This document shows positions 8,656 through 17,000 of a stretch of DNA of 64,000 bases, piece after piece. The notes beneath the pieces were generated by a model. It saw only the letters and a list, made by a program, of their open reading frames with translations. It had not been told where the DNA came from and searched no databases. The DNA comes from Pseudobdellovibrio exovorus JSS (GTDB lineage Bacteria; Bdellovibrionota; Bdellovibrionia; Bdellovibrionales; Bdellovibrionaceae), in assembly GCF_000348725.1 (NCBI RefSeq), contig NC_020813.1, forward strand, positions 1,960,248 through 2,024,247, read 5' to 3'. Position numbers and translations under genes: made by a program. Every line of letters starts with the position of its first letter. Position 1 is the stretch's first letter.

Positions 8656-9090
8656 ATGAAAAAATCGTTTTTAATTATCTTATCACTTCTTTTAATGAAT
8701 ACCTCGTATGGTAATCAATCAGCCACACCAACGCCTCCTGCTGCTACTCCGGCTCCAACAACGCCGCCTGCAACAACAGCTACACATGAGGCGGCCCATC
8801 TCGACACGAGCGCTATGGATGAAATCGAAGAGTTTTCAAACAAGACTCTTAATAAAAAAACCGATTACCCTGCAGTCAAACGCATAGTGGAACTACTATT
8901 AGTGATGGATGATCGCGACCCTTCGCGCTCTGGTGTGATGTTGCTGTCTTACAGCTATAATCAAAACAAACAGATGTACGATAAAGCTATCAACGAAGTT
9001 TCAAAGAGTAAATCCAAGGAGCAGAAAAAACAGCTCCAAGAAATCAAAACGATATTAAAAAATTATTTTGAAAAAGGTCAGGATTACTAA
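8656..9090 (+). CDS. Small exported protein, Pro/Thr-rich N-terminus
   Basis: 144 residues that I do not recognise. A signal peptide ends near residue 19 (TSYG-NQS). A Pro/Thr/Ala linker runs to about residue 45, followed by a charged, helical C-terminal domain rich in Lys and Glu. The start at 8656 has AAGGA 8 nt upstream; the ATG at 8647 overlaps that site and is disfavoured. It lies 11 nt after the papain-like protein gene and is probably co-transcribed, so it could be a partner or immunity-type protein, but nothing in the sequence shows this. Confidence 0.7.
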   Translation: MKKSFLIILSLLLMNTSYGNQSATPTPPAATPAPTTPPATTATHEAAHLDTSAMDEIEEFSNKTLNKKTDYPAVKRIVELLLVMDDRDPSRSGVMLLSYSYNQNKQMYDKAINEVSKSKSKEQKKQLQEIKTILKNYFEKGQDY

Positions 9091-9094
9091 AAAG

Positions 9095-9122
9095 ACAAAG
9101 CGGGATTAGATCCCCGCTTTGT
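9095..9122. terminator. Hairpin between convergent genes
   Basis: A perfect 10-bp stem (ACAAAGCGGG / CCCGCTTTGT) with an 8-nt loop, lying between the small exported protein and nuoI and covering the nuoI stop codon. It lacks a long T tract on either side, so termination may be weak or Rho-assisted. Confidence 0.55.
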
Positions 9123-9627
9123 GTCTGTCTTGATCATCAACTGCAGACTGCACGCCACCTTTTAATTGTGGGCGGTATGCTAAGTGATTGATGTCATAAA
9201 TAAAGTTTGAACCATTTTTACCTGGTGTTTGCCACTCAGGTCCCAAGCGAATAGCATCCACAGGACACGCCTCTTCACAAAAGCCACAGAATACGCAACG
9301 TAACATATCAATCTCGTAGCTGATTGGAAACTTTTCAACCTGAGCATCTTCATGCTCGCTCGCTGTGATCTTAATGCATTCTGCTGGGCAATTTGTTGCA
9401 CACAACATACAAGCCGTACAACGGATAGCGCCATCTTTTTTTACAGTAAGAATATGATTCCCTTTAAAACGCGGAGAATATTCGTACTTTTCTTCTGGAT
9501 AATTTAGGGTCAACATCTGCTTCTTGTTAAAAATATTTTTCACAAGATGTTTAAATGTAATTCTTAAACCCGTCAAAATACCCGGCAAGTACCAAACATT
9601 TTTATTTTCTTTACTAACAACTGACAT
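9106..9627 (-). CDS. nuoI: NADH-quinone oxidoreductase subunit I
   Basis: 173 residues. This ferredoxin-like subunit of respiratory complex I carries clusters N6a and N6b, which pass electrons to NuoB. Both 4Fe-4S motifs are intact: Cys70-x2-Cys73-x2-Cys76-x3-Cys80 and Cys111-x2-Cys114-x2-Cys117-x3-Cys121. It follows nuoG by 30 nt, with AAGAGGCG upstream of the ATG. In most nuo operons nuoH separates nuoG from nuoI; here it is missing. It is the last gene of the cluster. Confidence 0.98.
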   Translation of the reverse strand: MSVVSKENKNVWYLPGILTGLRITFKHLVKNIFNKKQMLTLNYPEEKYEYSPRFKGNHILTVKKDGAIRCTACMLCATNCPAECIKITASEHEDAQVEKFPISYEIDMLRCVFCGFCEEACPVDAIRLGPEWQTPGKNGSNFIYDINHLAYRPQLKGGVQSAVDDQDRHKAGI

Positions 9628-9657
9628 GTTCGCCTCTTTTATTAAAGTCGTTCGCTA

Positions 9658-11256
9658 TTAAAGCCGTCCACGGTTAAATACAAATTCATTCTTCTTACGA
9701 TGATCCAATGTCACTTGGTCTTTACGTGTATTCGATACAGCCGTGAAAAGATTTTTTTCGTTTATCACTTGAATTTGTAAGCTTTGTCCCGCTAGTAACT
9801 GAGCCGCTTCAACGCCTGTTAAAGCTTCGCTAACTACGATGGTCGCTTTCTTAAACTGTTGTGCACGTCCTTGATAATTCACAAAAGTGCCATCTTTTTC
9901 GATGTAAGACTTCAATGGAATCAAAGTAACGGATTTCAATGCGGCTGCATTTTCCAAAGCTGGAACCTTCGCTGTACTGAAATAAGTTAAGTTTTGCGCC
10001 TGAGCAAACAAGTCAAGTTTTTGATTTAGGTCAGGATACACAGCCGTATTTTCTGGACCAAACACGACAACATGTTTCAATTGTCCTGATTTAATTCCTT
10101 GTTCTAAATCAGTCCATTTCGCCGTAATACCATACTTCGCTAAAGCTTGTTTTAAACCTGAAGTATTTGGATTTTTATCACCGCGAATTAACAGACCATC
10201 AAACTCTTCTGCTTGCGCCTCTTGTGGCCACCAGTGGAATACGTTCTTAGTTTGATATGTATTAACAAATGTATTCAAAATAGCTTCGTACTCTTCAACA
10301 GTCTGTTGACCTGTTAAGACTAACGCGATTTCACCAGCCGGAGAGGCTTTCAACACTTGAGCCGCTTCCATCGAAGCTTGACCTGCATGAACCTCAGCCT
10401 GCCATGAACCATTTACAAACTTTTTACTTTTTTGCAAGCGATGCTCTTTGTTCACGAATTTGTAGGTGTTGCGACCTTCATCGCACATCCAGTGTCCGTT
10501 CACTTCTGCATTGTATTTTGGTTTAACGCGGAAAAGTCCTTCCTTATTGAAGTAAACTTTTACATTACAACCAGTTGAACAGCCGTTACATACAGTTTCA
10601 GAATCTTTTAGATACCAAACTCTTTGTTTGAAACGGAAATCCTTAGATGTCAAAGCTCCCACCGGACAGATATCCACTGTATTCAAAGAGTATTTATTAT
10701 CTAACTGTTTTCCATCGTGGGTCCCAATTTCAGCATGGTCACCACGATTGAAGATTCCCAATTCATTTGTTTTAGAAACTTCATCAGTAAAACGAACACA
10801 GCGAGAACAAAGAATACAACGCTCAGAATCTAGAACTACAGTCGGTCCTAAATCCACCACTTTGTGTTTCTTTTGTTTTTTCTCGGCCATTTCAGGGTTG
10901 TATTTACCGTATTCCATATACTGATCTTGCAGACCGCACTCACCGGCTTGGTCACAGATCGGACAATCCAATGGATGGTTGATCAAATGGAAATCTAATC
11001 CCCACTTAACAGCGTCTTTTACTTTTTCTGACGTGTTATTAATTTTCATGCCTTCAGTGATCGTCGTGTTACATGCGATTTGTACACGTGGATTTCCTTC
11101 GATTTCCACCATACATAAACGACAAACACCTGCTACGCTCAAACCTGGATGCCAGCAGTAATGTGCAATTCTTTGCGCATTATCATTCATTGCCTGAATG
11201 ATAGTTGTTCCCGGTTTTACTTCGAGTTCAACGCCATTAATGGTGCATTTCAGCAT
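9658..11256 (-). CDS. nuoG: NADH-quinone oxidoreductase subunit G (short form)
   Basis: 532 residues. The N-terminus holds the complex I iron-sulfur ligands: 2Fe-2S at Cys34, Cys45, Cys48 and Cys62; the N5 set at His94, Cys98, Cys101 and Cys107; and the N4 set from Cys147, Cys150 and Cys153 with a distal Cys in DICPVGA. A further CxxCxxxC motif with a distal Cys (MCDEGR) matches the N7 off-path cluster found in Escherichia coli and Thermus. The molybdopterin-oxidoreductase-like C-terminus is only about 260 residues, against 500 or more in those relatives. The start has AAAGGAGCT upstream and overlaps the end of nuoF by 20 nt. Confidence 0.96.
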   Translation of the reverse strand: MLKCTINGVELEVKPGTTIIQAMNDNAQRIAHYCWHPGLSVAGVCRLCMVEIEGNPRVQIACNTTITEGMKINNTSEKVKDAVKWGLDFHLINHPLDCPICDQAGECGLQDQYMEYGKYNPEMAEKKQKKHKVVDLGPTVVLDSERCILCSRCVRFTDEVSKTNELGIFNRGDHAEIGTHDGKQLDNKYSLNTVDICPVGALTSKDFRFKQRVWYLKDSETVCNGCSTGCNVKVYFNKEGLFRVKPKYNAEVNGHWMCDEGRNTYKFVNKEHRLQKSKKFVNGSWQAEVHAGQASMEAAQVLKASPAGEIALVLTGQQTVEEYEAILNTFVNTYQTKNVFHWWPQEAQAEEFDGLLIRGDKNPNTSGLKQALAKYGITAKWTDLEQGIKSGQLKHVVVFGPENTAVYPDLNQKLDLFAQAQNLTYFSTAKVPALENAAALKSVTLIPLKSYIEKDGTFVNYQGRAQQFKKATIVVSEALTGVEAAQLLAGQSLQIQVINEKNLFTAVSNTRKDQVTLDHRKKNEFVFNRGRL

Positions 11257-12562
11257 ACGGAGCTCCTTTAAAAGCAGTACCTTTTACTTTAGATTTGCCT
11301 TCGCGAACAAAGTATTCAAATTCGTCTCTGAATTTCGTCACAAAACTTAGAACAGGTAACGCGGCTGCATCTGATAATGCACAGATCGTTTTACCTTTCA
11401 TATTGTCAGCAACTTTCAATAACAGCTCGATGTCTTGCATACGGCCTTTACCAGCCAAGATCGAATGTACGATTTTATCTAACCATCCTGTACCTTCACG
11501 GCATGGAGTACACTGACCACAAGATTCATGGTGATAGAAGTGTGTTAAGTTCGCTAAACACTGAACCATGCAGTTAGAATCGTCGATCACGATAATCGCA
11601 CCAGAACCTAACATCGTGCCCATCTGAGCTAGGCATTCATAGTCTAATGTTGCTCGCCCAGCTTCTTCTGCTGTCAAAACCGGAGCTGATGAACCACCAG
11701 GGATCACTGCTTTTAGATTTTTACCAGCTTTCATACCGCCACCAAGACCGAAAATCATATCTTTCAGAGGATATGCTAAAGGAACTTCGTAGTTACCTGG
11801 CTTTACAACGTTTCCTGATAGCGAAAACAGTTTTGTTCCTGCAGATTTTTCTGTACCGAAAGTACGATAGTGAGCAGCCCCATCACGGATAACATACTTC
11901 ACAACAGCTAAGGTTTCGACGTTATTCACGATAGTCGGTTTTTTCAAGTAGCCTTGAACAGCTGGGAACGGAGGCTTTAATTTTGGTTGTCCTTTAAGAC
12001 CTTCAAGTGACGAAATCATTCCTGTTTCTTCACCGCAGATATAAGCACCAGCACCACGATATACATCCATATCGTGATCGAAGCCCGAACCTAAAATGTT
12101 TTTACCTAAATAGCCGGCTTTGTATGCCTCTTGGATAGCATTCAATAGCGAGTTGATAGATTTATCGTACTCACCACGAACGTAGATATAAGATTTTTTT
12201 GAATTGATCGCAAAACCAGAAATGATCATACCTTCGATCAATTGATGTGGAGCGCGCTCCATCATCATACGATCTTTAAATGTACCTGGCTCGCCCTCAT
12301 CGGCGTTGCAAAGTAAATATCTTGGTTCGTCATTTTTAGGTAAGAAACCCCATTTCATACCAGTCGAGAAACCAGCACCACCACGGCCACGAAGACCTGA
12401 AGCTTTCACTTCATCAATGATAGCTTGTGGTTGCATCTTAAGAGCTTTTTCTAACTCTTTATAGCCACCATGCTTTTTGTAGCCTTCAATACCTTGAAAT
12501 TCTGGCAGATGATAGAACTCAGTTAAGTATTTAGTCTCTGTAACTTGTTGAGTAGTTTGCAT
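11237..12562 (-). CDS. nuoF: NADH-quinone oxidoreductase subunit F
   Basis: 441 residues, the normal length. This flavoprotein oxidises NADH with FMN and feeds cluster N3. The NADH/FMN-binding glycine-rich segments are present (RGRGGAGFSTGMKW near 58 and GAGAYICGEETG near 170), as is the N3 4Fe-4S motif CGQCTPCREGTG with a distal Cys in the CALSDAAALP segment. Its ATG overlaps the nuoE stop by one base (TAATG), and its 3' end overlaps nuoG. Confidence 0.98.
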   Translation of the reverse strand: MQTTQQVTETKYLTEFYHLPEFQGIEGYKKHGGYKELEKALKMQPQAIIDEVKASGLRGRGGAGFSTGMKWGFLPKNDEPRYLLCNADEGEPGTFKDRMMMERAPHQLIEGMIISGFAINSKKSYIYVRGEYDKSINSLLNAIQEAYKAGYLGKNILGSGFDHDMDVYRGAGAYICGEETGMISSLEGLKGQPKLKPPFPAVQGYLKKPTIVNNVETLAVVKYVIRDGAAHYRTFGTEKSAGTKLFSLSGNVVKPGNYEVPLAYPLKDMIFGLGGGMKAGKNLKAVIPGGSSAPVLTAEEAGRATLDYECLAQMGTMLGSGAIIVIDDSNCMVQCLANLTHFYHHESCGQCTPCREGTGWLDKIVHSILAGKGRMQDIELLLKVADNMKGKTICALSDAAALPVLSFVTKFRDEFEYFVREGKSKVKGTAFKGAPYAEMHH

Positions 12563-13035
12563 TACTTCATACCTCTTAAAAGATTCATTGCAGATTCAGG
12601 AGTTAAATTTTCGTAGTACTGATCCCCGATTTGCATCATAGGAGCCGTACCACATGAACCCAAGCATTCCACTTCAGAAACAGTAAATCGTCCGTCAGCA
12701 GTCACTTCATTCAATTTCACATTTAATTCTTTGCACAGATGAGCCGTTAACTCTTCAGCACCATTCAACATACATGATAAAGTACGACAAACTTGAACGT
12801 GGTGTTTGCCGATCTTTTGTTTGTTGTACATCGTATAGAATGTGAACACTTCATTAATTTGTGATTCTGGAATATCCATCACACGTGAAAGCTCTTTGAT
12901 CACTTCGGCATTGATGTGACCATTGTTTTCTTTCTGTCCAATGTAAAGCGCCGGCAATACTGCTGACTGCTTTGATTCGTATCGCTTTAGTTCGCTTAGA
13001 ACTTTTTCTTTTCCTTCAGATGATAGTTGAAACAT
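12562..13035 (-). CDS. nuoE: NADH-quinone oxidoreductase subunit E
   Basis: 157 residues. A thioredoxin-like 2Fe-2S protein (cluster N1a) that pairs with NuoF in the NADH dehydrogenase module. The four ligands are visible as Cys83, Cys88, Cys124 and Cys128 (CRTLSC, then CLGSCGTAP). It shares one base with the nuoCD stop and one with the nuoF start, so translation of the three genes is probably coupled. Confidence 0.98.
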   Translation of the reverse strand: MFQLSSEGKEKVLSELKRYESKQSAVLPALYIGQKENNGHINAEVIKELSRVMDIPESQINEVFTFYTMYNKQKIGKHHVQVCRTLSCMLNGAEELTAHLCKELNVKLNEVTADGRFTVSEVECLGSCGTAPMMQIGDQYYENLTPESAMNLLRGMK

Positions 13036-14732
13036 TATCTATCCAGTTCTCCAGCAATAACGTTCATGCTGGCTACAGTTGCAATTGCATCGGCTAACAT
13101 TGCTCCGCGAACTACAGTCGGGAACGACTGATAAATGGCAAAGCATGGTGGACGAACTTTCAAACGATATGGATTCGCAGAACCATCGCTGATTAAGTAA
13201 AAACCCAATTCACCATTAGCTGCTTCGGTCGCATCATAGACTTCACCTGCTGGAGGTCTTAAGCCTTTGATGATCAACATGAAGTGATTCATCAAACCTT
13301 CAATGTTACCGTAAACATCTTTTTTCTCTGGCAATACAATGCCCTTATCACGGATTGTATAGTCGCCGCCTGGCATGTTTTTACAAACTTGACGGATAAT
13401 ACGAATACTTTGGCGCATTTCTTCAATACGAACACAGTAACGATCGTAAATGTCACCATTTGTTCCAACTGGAACGTCAAAGTCGTAGTTTTCATATCCA
13501 TAGTAAGGATTTGTTTTACGTAAATCTTGAGCTAAACCAGTCGCTCTTAAAAGAGGACCTGTGTAACCCCAAGCAATCGCGTCCTCTTGTGAAATCGGAC
13601 AGACACCTTGTGTACGTTTGATAAAGATCTTGTTGTCTAACAACATTTTAGAAATTTGATCGATACCTTCGCTCATCTCGTCACAGAAAGCTAGAACATC
13701 ATCGAACCAACCTTCAGGAGCATCTTGAGCCATACCACCTACGCGAGTCATCGACACTGTCAAACGAGCCCCGCATAGCTTTTCAAACAAGCTATAAACT
13801 TTTTCACGATACGTAAATAAATGGAAGAACGCAGTTAAAGCCCCTAAGTCAACTCCACCAGTACCGACCGCAATGATATGGTCGATCACACGAGAAAGTT
13901 CACACAGTAACACACGCATAGCTTGTGCGCGTGGTGGAATGTCGACGCCCAAAAGACGCTCAACAGCTTTACAGTAACCCACGTTATTCATCGGTGCCGA
14001 ACAGTAGTTCAGACGATCTGTATAAGGGATCACTTGATTGTACGGATGAGTCTCGGCCATTTTTTCAAAGCAGCGATGTAAGTAACCGATTTCGCAGTTA
14101 GCGCGCACCACAGTTTCACCATCCAGTTCAGCCATCACACGTAAAGTTCCGTGCATCGCGGGATGCGAAGGACCAATGTTGATAGGAACAAAACGACTGT
14201 CTAACAAATCACCGCGTTGTTCTGGTGTATTGTTGAAGTGGATTTGCATCACGCTATCGCAATGTTGTTGAGCATCAGCTTCGTAATCTTTACGAAGTGG
14301 ATGTCCTACGAACTGGTGATGCGTTAAAATTTTTCTTAAGTTGGGATGCCCCTCAAAAACGATTCCGAACATGTCATAAGCTTCACGTTCAAACCAGTCC
14401 GCACCCACCCAGATATTCGTAGCTGTACCGATTGTTTCGTCTTCAGCCACTTGTGTTTTTACACGAACACGACTGAAATCTTTTGAGTTGAATAAGTGAT
14501 AAACCACATCAAAACGTTTAGCGCGATTTGGAAAATCCACACCGCAAACATCCATCAAGAAATCAAAGCCCGCATACTCTTTTAGGTATTGTAAAAGGGC
14601 ATGAGATGCGGCTTTAGGAGTTTCAATAACTTGATCTCCGACAGGCGTAGTTAAAAACTTAAATTGGTCTCCGCCGAATTTTGCGATCAAGTCACTTCTT
14701 AACAATTCTGGAAAATTTACTGTTGTAGCCAT
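13035..14732 (-). CDS. nuoCD: NADH-quinone oxidoreductase fused subunit C/D
   Basis: 565 residues. A fusion of NuoC (about 1-170, with the WFEREAYDMFGI signature and HPLRKDYE at its end) to NuoD (about 180-565, from GPSHPAMHGTLR to the terminal ASMNVIAGELDR). The two subunits form the quinone-reducing part next to NuoB, and fused forms are known from enterobacteria and some other lineages. The quinone-site His of NuoD lies in the PSHPAMHG loop. The start shares a base with the nuoB stop. The linker of about ten residues is short, as in other fusions. Confidence 0.97.
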   Translation of the reverse strand: MATTVNFPELLRSDLIAKFGGDQFKFLTTPVGDQVIETPKAASHALLQYLKEYAGFDFLMDVCGVDFPNRAKRFDVVYHLFNSKDFSRVRVKTQVAEDETIGTATNIWVGADWFEREAYDMFGIVFEGHPNLRKILTHHQFVGHPLRKDYEADAQQHCDSVMQIHFNNTPEQRGDLLDSRFVPINIGPSHPAMHGTLRVMAELDGETVVRANCEIGYLHRCFEKMAETHPYNQVIPYTDRLNYCSAPMNNVGYCKAVERLLGVDIPPRAQAMRVLLCELSRVIDHIIAVGTGGVDLGALTAFFHLFTYREKVYSLFEKLCGARLTVSMTRVGGMAQDAPEGWFDDVLAFCDEMSEGIDQISKMLLDNKIFIKRTQGVCPISQEDAIAWGYTGPLLRATGLAQDLRKTNPYYGYENYDFDVPVGTNGDIYDRYCVRIEEMRQSIRIIRQVCKNMPGGDYTIRDKGIVLPEKKDVYGNIEGLMNHFMLIIKGLRPPAGEVYDATEAANGELGFYLISDGSANPYRLKVRPPCFAIYQSFPTVVRGAMLADAIATVASMNVIAGELDR

Positions 14733-15301
14733 TACTTCACTACTCCCAATTGCTCGACTTGGCCCAACTCACTTGTTGGATTCGACAATGTGTACGGAGA
14801 AGTCCAATTGTCTTTCCATGGACGAGGCGTGCCGTCTTTGATCATTTTTTGTAAAGTCATAATTCCATCCAACACAGCTTCTGGTGTCGGAGGGCAACCT
14901 GGTACATACACATCAACTGGAATGACTTTGTCACAACCTTGCAAAACGTGATACGCGCGATAGAAACCACCAGAGCTGGCACAGGCTCCCATCGAAAGAA
15001 CGTACTTTGGCTCAAGCATTTGTTCATAGATACGAACTAAGATCGGCGCCATTTTTTCTGTAATCGTTCCCGCAACAATAAGTAAGTCCGCTTGACGAGG
15101 AGAGAATCGTACAACCTCAGCACCAAAACGGGCTAAGTCGTATTTAGGTCCCATCACCGACATCAATTCGATACCGCAACAAGCTGTACCGTATGGCAGT
15201 GGCCACATAGAATTTCTTCGCCCCCACGCAACGATTGCGTCTAGCTTAGTGGTCAAGGCAAAAGACCGCGACATGTCGTCTAAGTTTTTTGAATCAGACA
15301 T
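14732..15301 (-). CDS. nuoB: NADH-quinone oxidoreductase subunit B
   Basis: 189 residues. This subunit carries cluster N2, which reduces quinone. All four ligands are seen: the tandem Cys41-Cys42 in TACCGIEL, Cys107 in GACASSGG and Cys136 in [14 protein letters not shown] precedes the ATG. It is the first gene of the nuo cluster; the membrane subunit NuoA that usually sits before it is absent and a divergent protease gene takes its place. Confidence 0.98.
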   Translation of the reverse strand: MSDSKNLDDMSRSFALTTKLDAIVAWGRRNSMWPLPYGTACCGIELMSVMGPKYDLARFGAEVVRFSPRQADLLIVAGTITEKMAPILVRIYEQMLEPKYVLSMGACASSGGFYRAYHVLQGCDKVIPVDVYVPGCPPTPEAVLDGIMTLQKMIKDGTPRPWKDNWTSPYTLSNPTSELGQVEQLGVVK

Positions 15302-15329
15302 TCAACAACCTCACTTCAAGCATTTGCTG

Positions 15330-15351
15330 CATTTCGATAAATAGCGAAATG
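15330..15351 (-). promoter_or_regulatory. nuoB: Leader hairpin upstream of nuoB
   Basis: CATTTCG (15330-15336) and CGAAATG (15345-15351) are perfect 7-bp arms around an 8-nt loop. The element would lie at the start of the nuo transcript, between the predicted -10 box and the ribosome site, and could affect mRNA stability or bind a regulator. Confidence 0.45.
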
Positions 15352-15364
15352 AAACAAATAATTT

Positions 15365-15395
15365 TCATTATGTTTTCAACTAGACATAATGACAA
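15365..15395 (-). promoter_or_regulatory. nuoB: nuo promoter overlaid by a perfect inverted repeat
   Basis: On the minus strand TTGTCA (15390-15395) and CATAAT (15367-15372) are spaced by exactly 17 bp, a near-consensus promoter about 65 nt upstream of nuoB. TCATTATGT (15365-15373) and ACATAATGA (15384-15392) form a perfect 9-bp inverted repeat with a 10-bp gap that covers both the -10 box and most of the -35 box. This is the geometry of a repressor operator, and the regulator is unknown. Confidence 0.65.
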
Positions 15396-15481
15396 AAACC
15401 CTCTGTGAAGACAACGAGATAAGTCATTGCGCCCCCTCTGTAAAAATCTTTCAACGCGATGGCTCAATTTCGGGTTTTCAC

Positions 15482-15509
15482 TTGGCGTTCGGAACCGGTG
15501 TACTAGACT
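15482..15509 (+). promoter_or_regulatory. Possible promoter of the subtilisin-like protease gene
   Basis: TTGGCG (15482-15487) and TAGACT (15504-15509) with a 16-bp spacer, about 40 nt before the protease start. The match to consensus is moderate. Confidence 0.35.
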
Positions 15510-15547
15510 TCTTGGCAGCTTAAACAGTTTTCACTCGAGGGGGAGTC

Positions 15548-16969
15548 ATGAAGACCATTCTGACGCTATTTTTAGCGAGTTTCGCCTTTTCTTTAAACGT
15601 TCACGCTGACGATTTGCTGGTTAAATTAGCAAAACCTGTCTCTGCTGACCGCATGTCACAGTATTTTCAATCTAAAGGCCTTCAATCTGAAGCTTTGACT
15701 GAAAACTGGGTCCGCCTGCAGGGCAGCTCTTCCGCCTTGCAAAGCTTCAGAAATGGTGGAGTTCTAGAAAGCTCTGCAGTTTTACATGTGCAAAAAAATT
15801 ACAAGATTCAATTGCGCGAAAATCCTTCGCTTAAACAAGCTTTGGCTGATTATTTAGCAAAGTATCCACAAATGAAAAATGCAGCTTTTTCTGCTGCTAA
15901 AGATAATCCAGCAATTCCCGCTGCTCCATCAACAACAACTGGTGCTGACCCACTTTTCAATCGTCAATGGGGAATGAAAGATATCGGTGTGGCTCAAGCA
16001 TGGGATATTTTCAAAGGTGATGATAAAGTCATCGTAGCTGTGATCGACACAGGCGTTGATTACACTCACGAAGATCTATTACCAAACTTATGGCGCAATC
16101 CTTTTGAAATTCCAGACAACCAAATTGATGACGATAATAATGGATACGTAGATGACATCATCGGTTGGGATTTTTTCTCGAATGACAATCTTCCTTATGA
16201 TCTAGCCGCCTCCAGCTTAGGTGAATTACTTAACGGCGGAAATCCAGGCCATGGAACTCACTGTGCAGGAAATGTAGCCGCACGTGCAGACAATGGATTA
16301 GGAATTGCAGGAGTCGCACCCAACGCCAAGATCATGTCTATTCGCTTCTTAGGTGACAAAGGTGGAACCACAGCTGATGCCATCAAGTCTATCAAATACG
16401 CTGTAGATAATGGCGCGAAAGTGCTTTCAAACTCTTGGGGTTCTGAAGGCGAAGATCCCGACGACGCGATCAACAATCAAGCCCTGCGTGACATCATCAC
16501 CTATGCGGCTGAACGGGATGTTCTTTTCATTGCTGCCGCAGGAAATGGCCATCAAGGCAAAGGTTACGACAACGATAACGACCCTCACCCCGCTTATCCG
16601 GCAAGCTACAGCCACGATAATATTATCTCGGTCGCCGCTCTTGATGTGAACAATAATTTCGGAAGTTTTTCTAACTGGGGATCCGTCTCTGTAGATATCG
16701 GAGCACCAGGTGTTAAAGTGTTTTCAACAACTGTTGGTCAAAAGTATTCAGACACAGTTATTCCGCTACTGAATGCAAACTGGGATGGAACGTCAATGGC
16801 GTGCCCTCATGTTGCTGGAGCCGCAGCACTTTACTGGTCACGTCACCCGCACAAAACATATCAAGAAGTTAAGGAAGCTATTTTAAGTTCAGCGATTCCT
16901 ATTCCAGCTGCCGCAGGTAAATTGGTTACCGGAGGAAAACTGAACGTTGAAAATTTAATGAAGCAGTAG
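15548..16969 (+). CDS. Exported subtilisin-like serine protease (S8 family)
   Basis: 473 residues. A signal peptide ends near residue 20 (NVHA-DD) and is followed by a propeptide of about 80-100 residues. The catalytic triad is complete: Asp in VIAVIDTGVDYTHEDL near 170, His in GHGTHCAGN near 236, and Ser in NWDGTSMACPHVAGA near 418. The oxyanion Asn lies in the AAAGNGH segment. GGGGGAG lies directly upstream of the ATG. The enzyme is probably secreted or periplasmic; in a predator it could digest prey protein, but that is inferred. It is divergent from nuoB and convergent with the GYF-PilZ gene. Confidence 0.96.
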   Translation: MKTILTLFLASFAFSLNVHADDLLVKLAKPVSADRMSQYFQSKGLQSEALTENWVRLQGSSSALQSFRNGGVLESSAVLHVQKNYKIQLRENPSLKQALADYLAKYPQMKNAAFSAAKDNPAIPAAPSTTTGADPLFNRQWGMKDIGVAQAWDIFKGDDKVIVAVIDTGVDYTHEDLLPNLWRNPFEIPDNQIDDDNNGYVDDIIGWDFFSNDNLPYDLAASSLGELLNGGNPGHGTHCAGNVAARADNGLGIAGVAPNAKIMSIRFLGDKGGTTADAIKSIKYAVDNGAKVLSNSWGSEGEDPDDAINNQALRDIITYAAERDVLFIAAAGNGHQGKGYDNDNDPHPAYPASYSHDNIISVAALDVNNNFGSFSNWGSVSVDIGAPGVKVFSTTVGQKYSDTVIPLLNANWDGTSMACPHVAGAAALYWSRHPHKTYQEVKEAILSSAIPIPAAAGKLVTGGKLNVENLMKQ

Positions 16970-17000
16970 AAACTGCTTCATTAATTAAGCTGCTTTTTTT
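16955..17000. terminator. Hairpin terminator between convergent genes
   Basis: A perfect 12-bp stem (16955-16966 with 16973-16984) whose 6-nt loop contains the protease TAG stop codon. A second CTGCTT copy followed by a T7 run at 16994-17000 provides a T tract for the plus strand. It separates the protease from the GYF-PilZ gene, whose stop lies at 16985. Confidence 0.75.

Noticed and set aside
9628-9657. A degenerate remnant of nuoH between nuoG and nuoI.
   Set aside because: Only 29-30 nt lie between the genes, too short for any remnant.
12940-13530. Plus-strand open frames opposite nuoE/nuoCD and other shadow frames elsewhere.
   Set aside because: They lie antisense to strongly supported genes, have no ribosome sites and show low-complexity codon-shadow composition.
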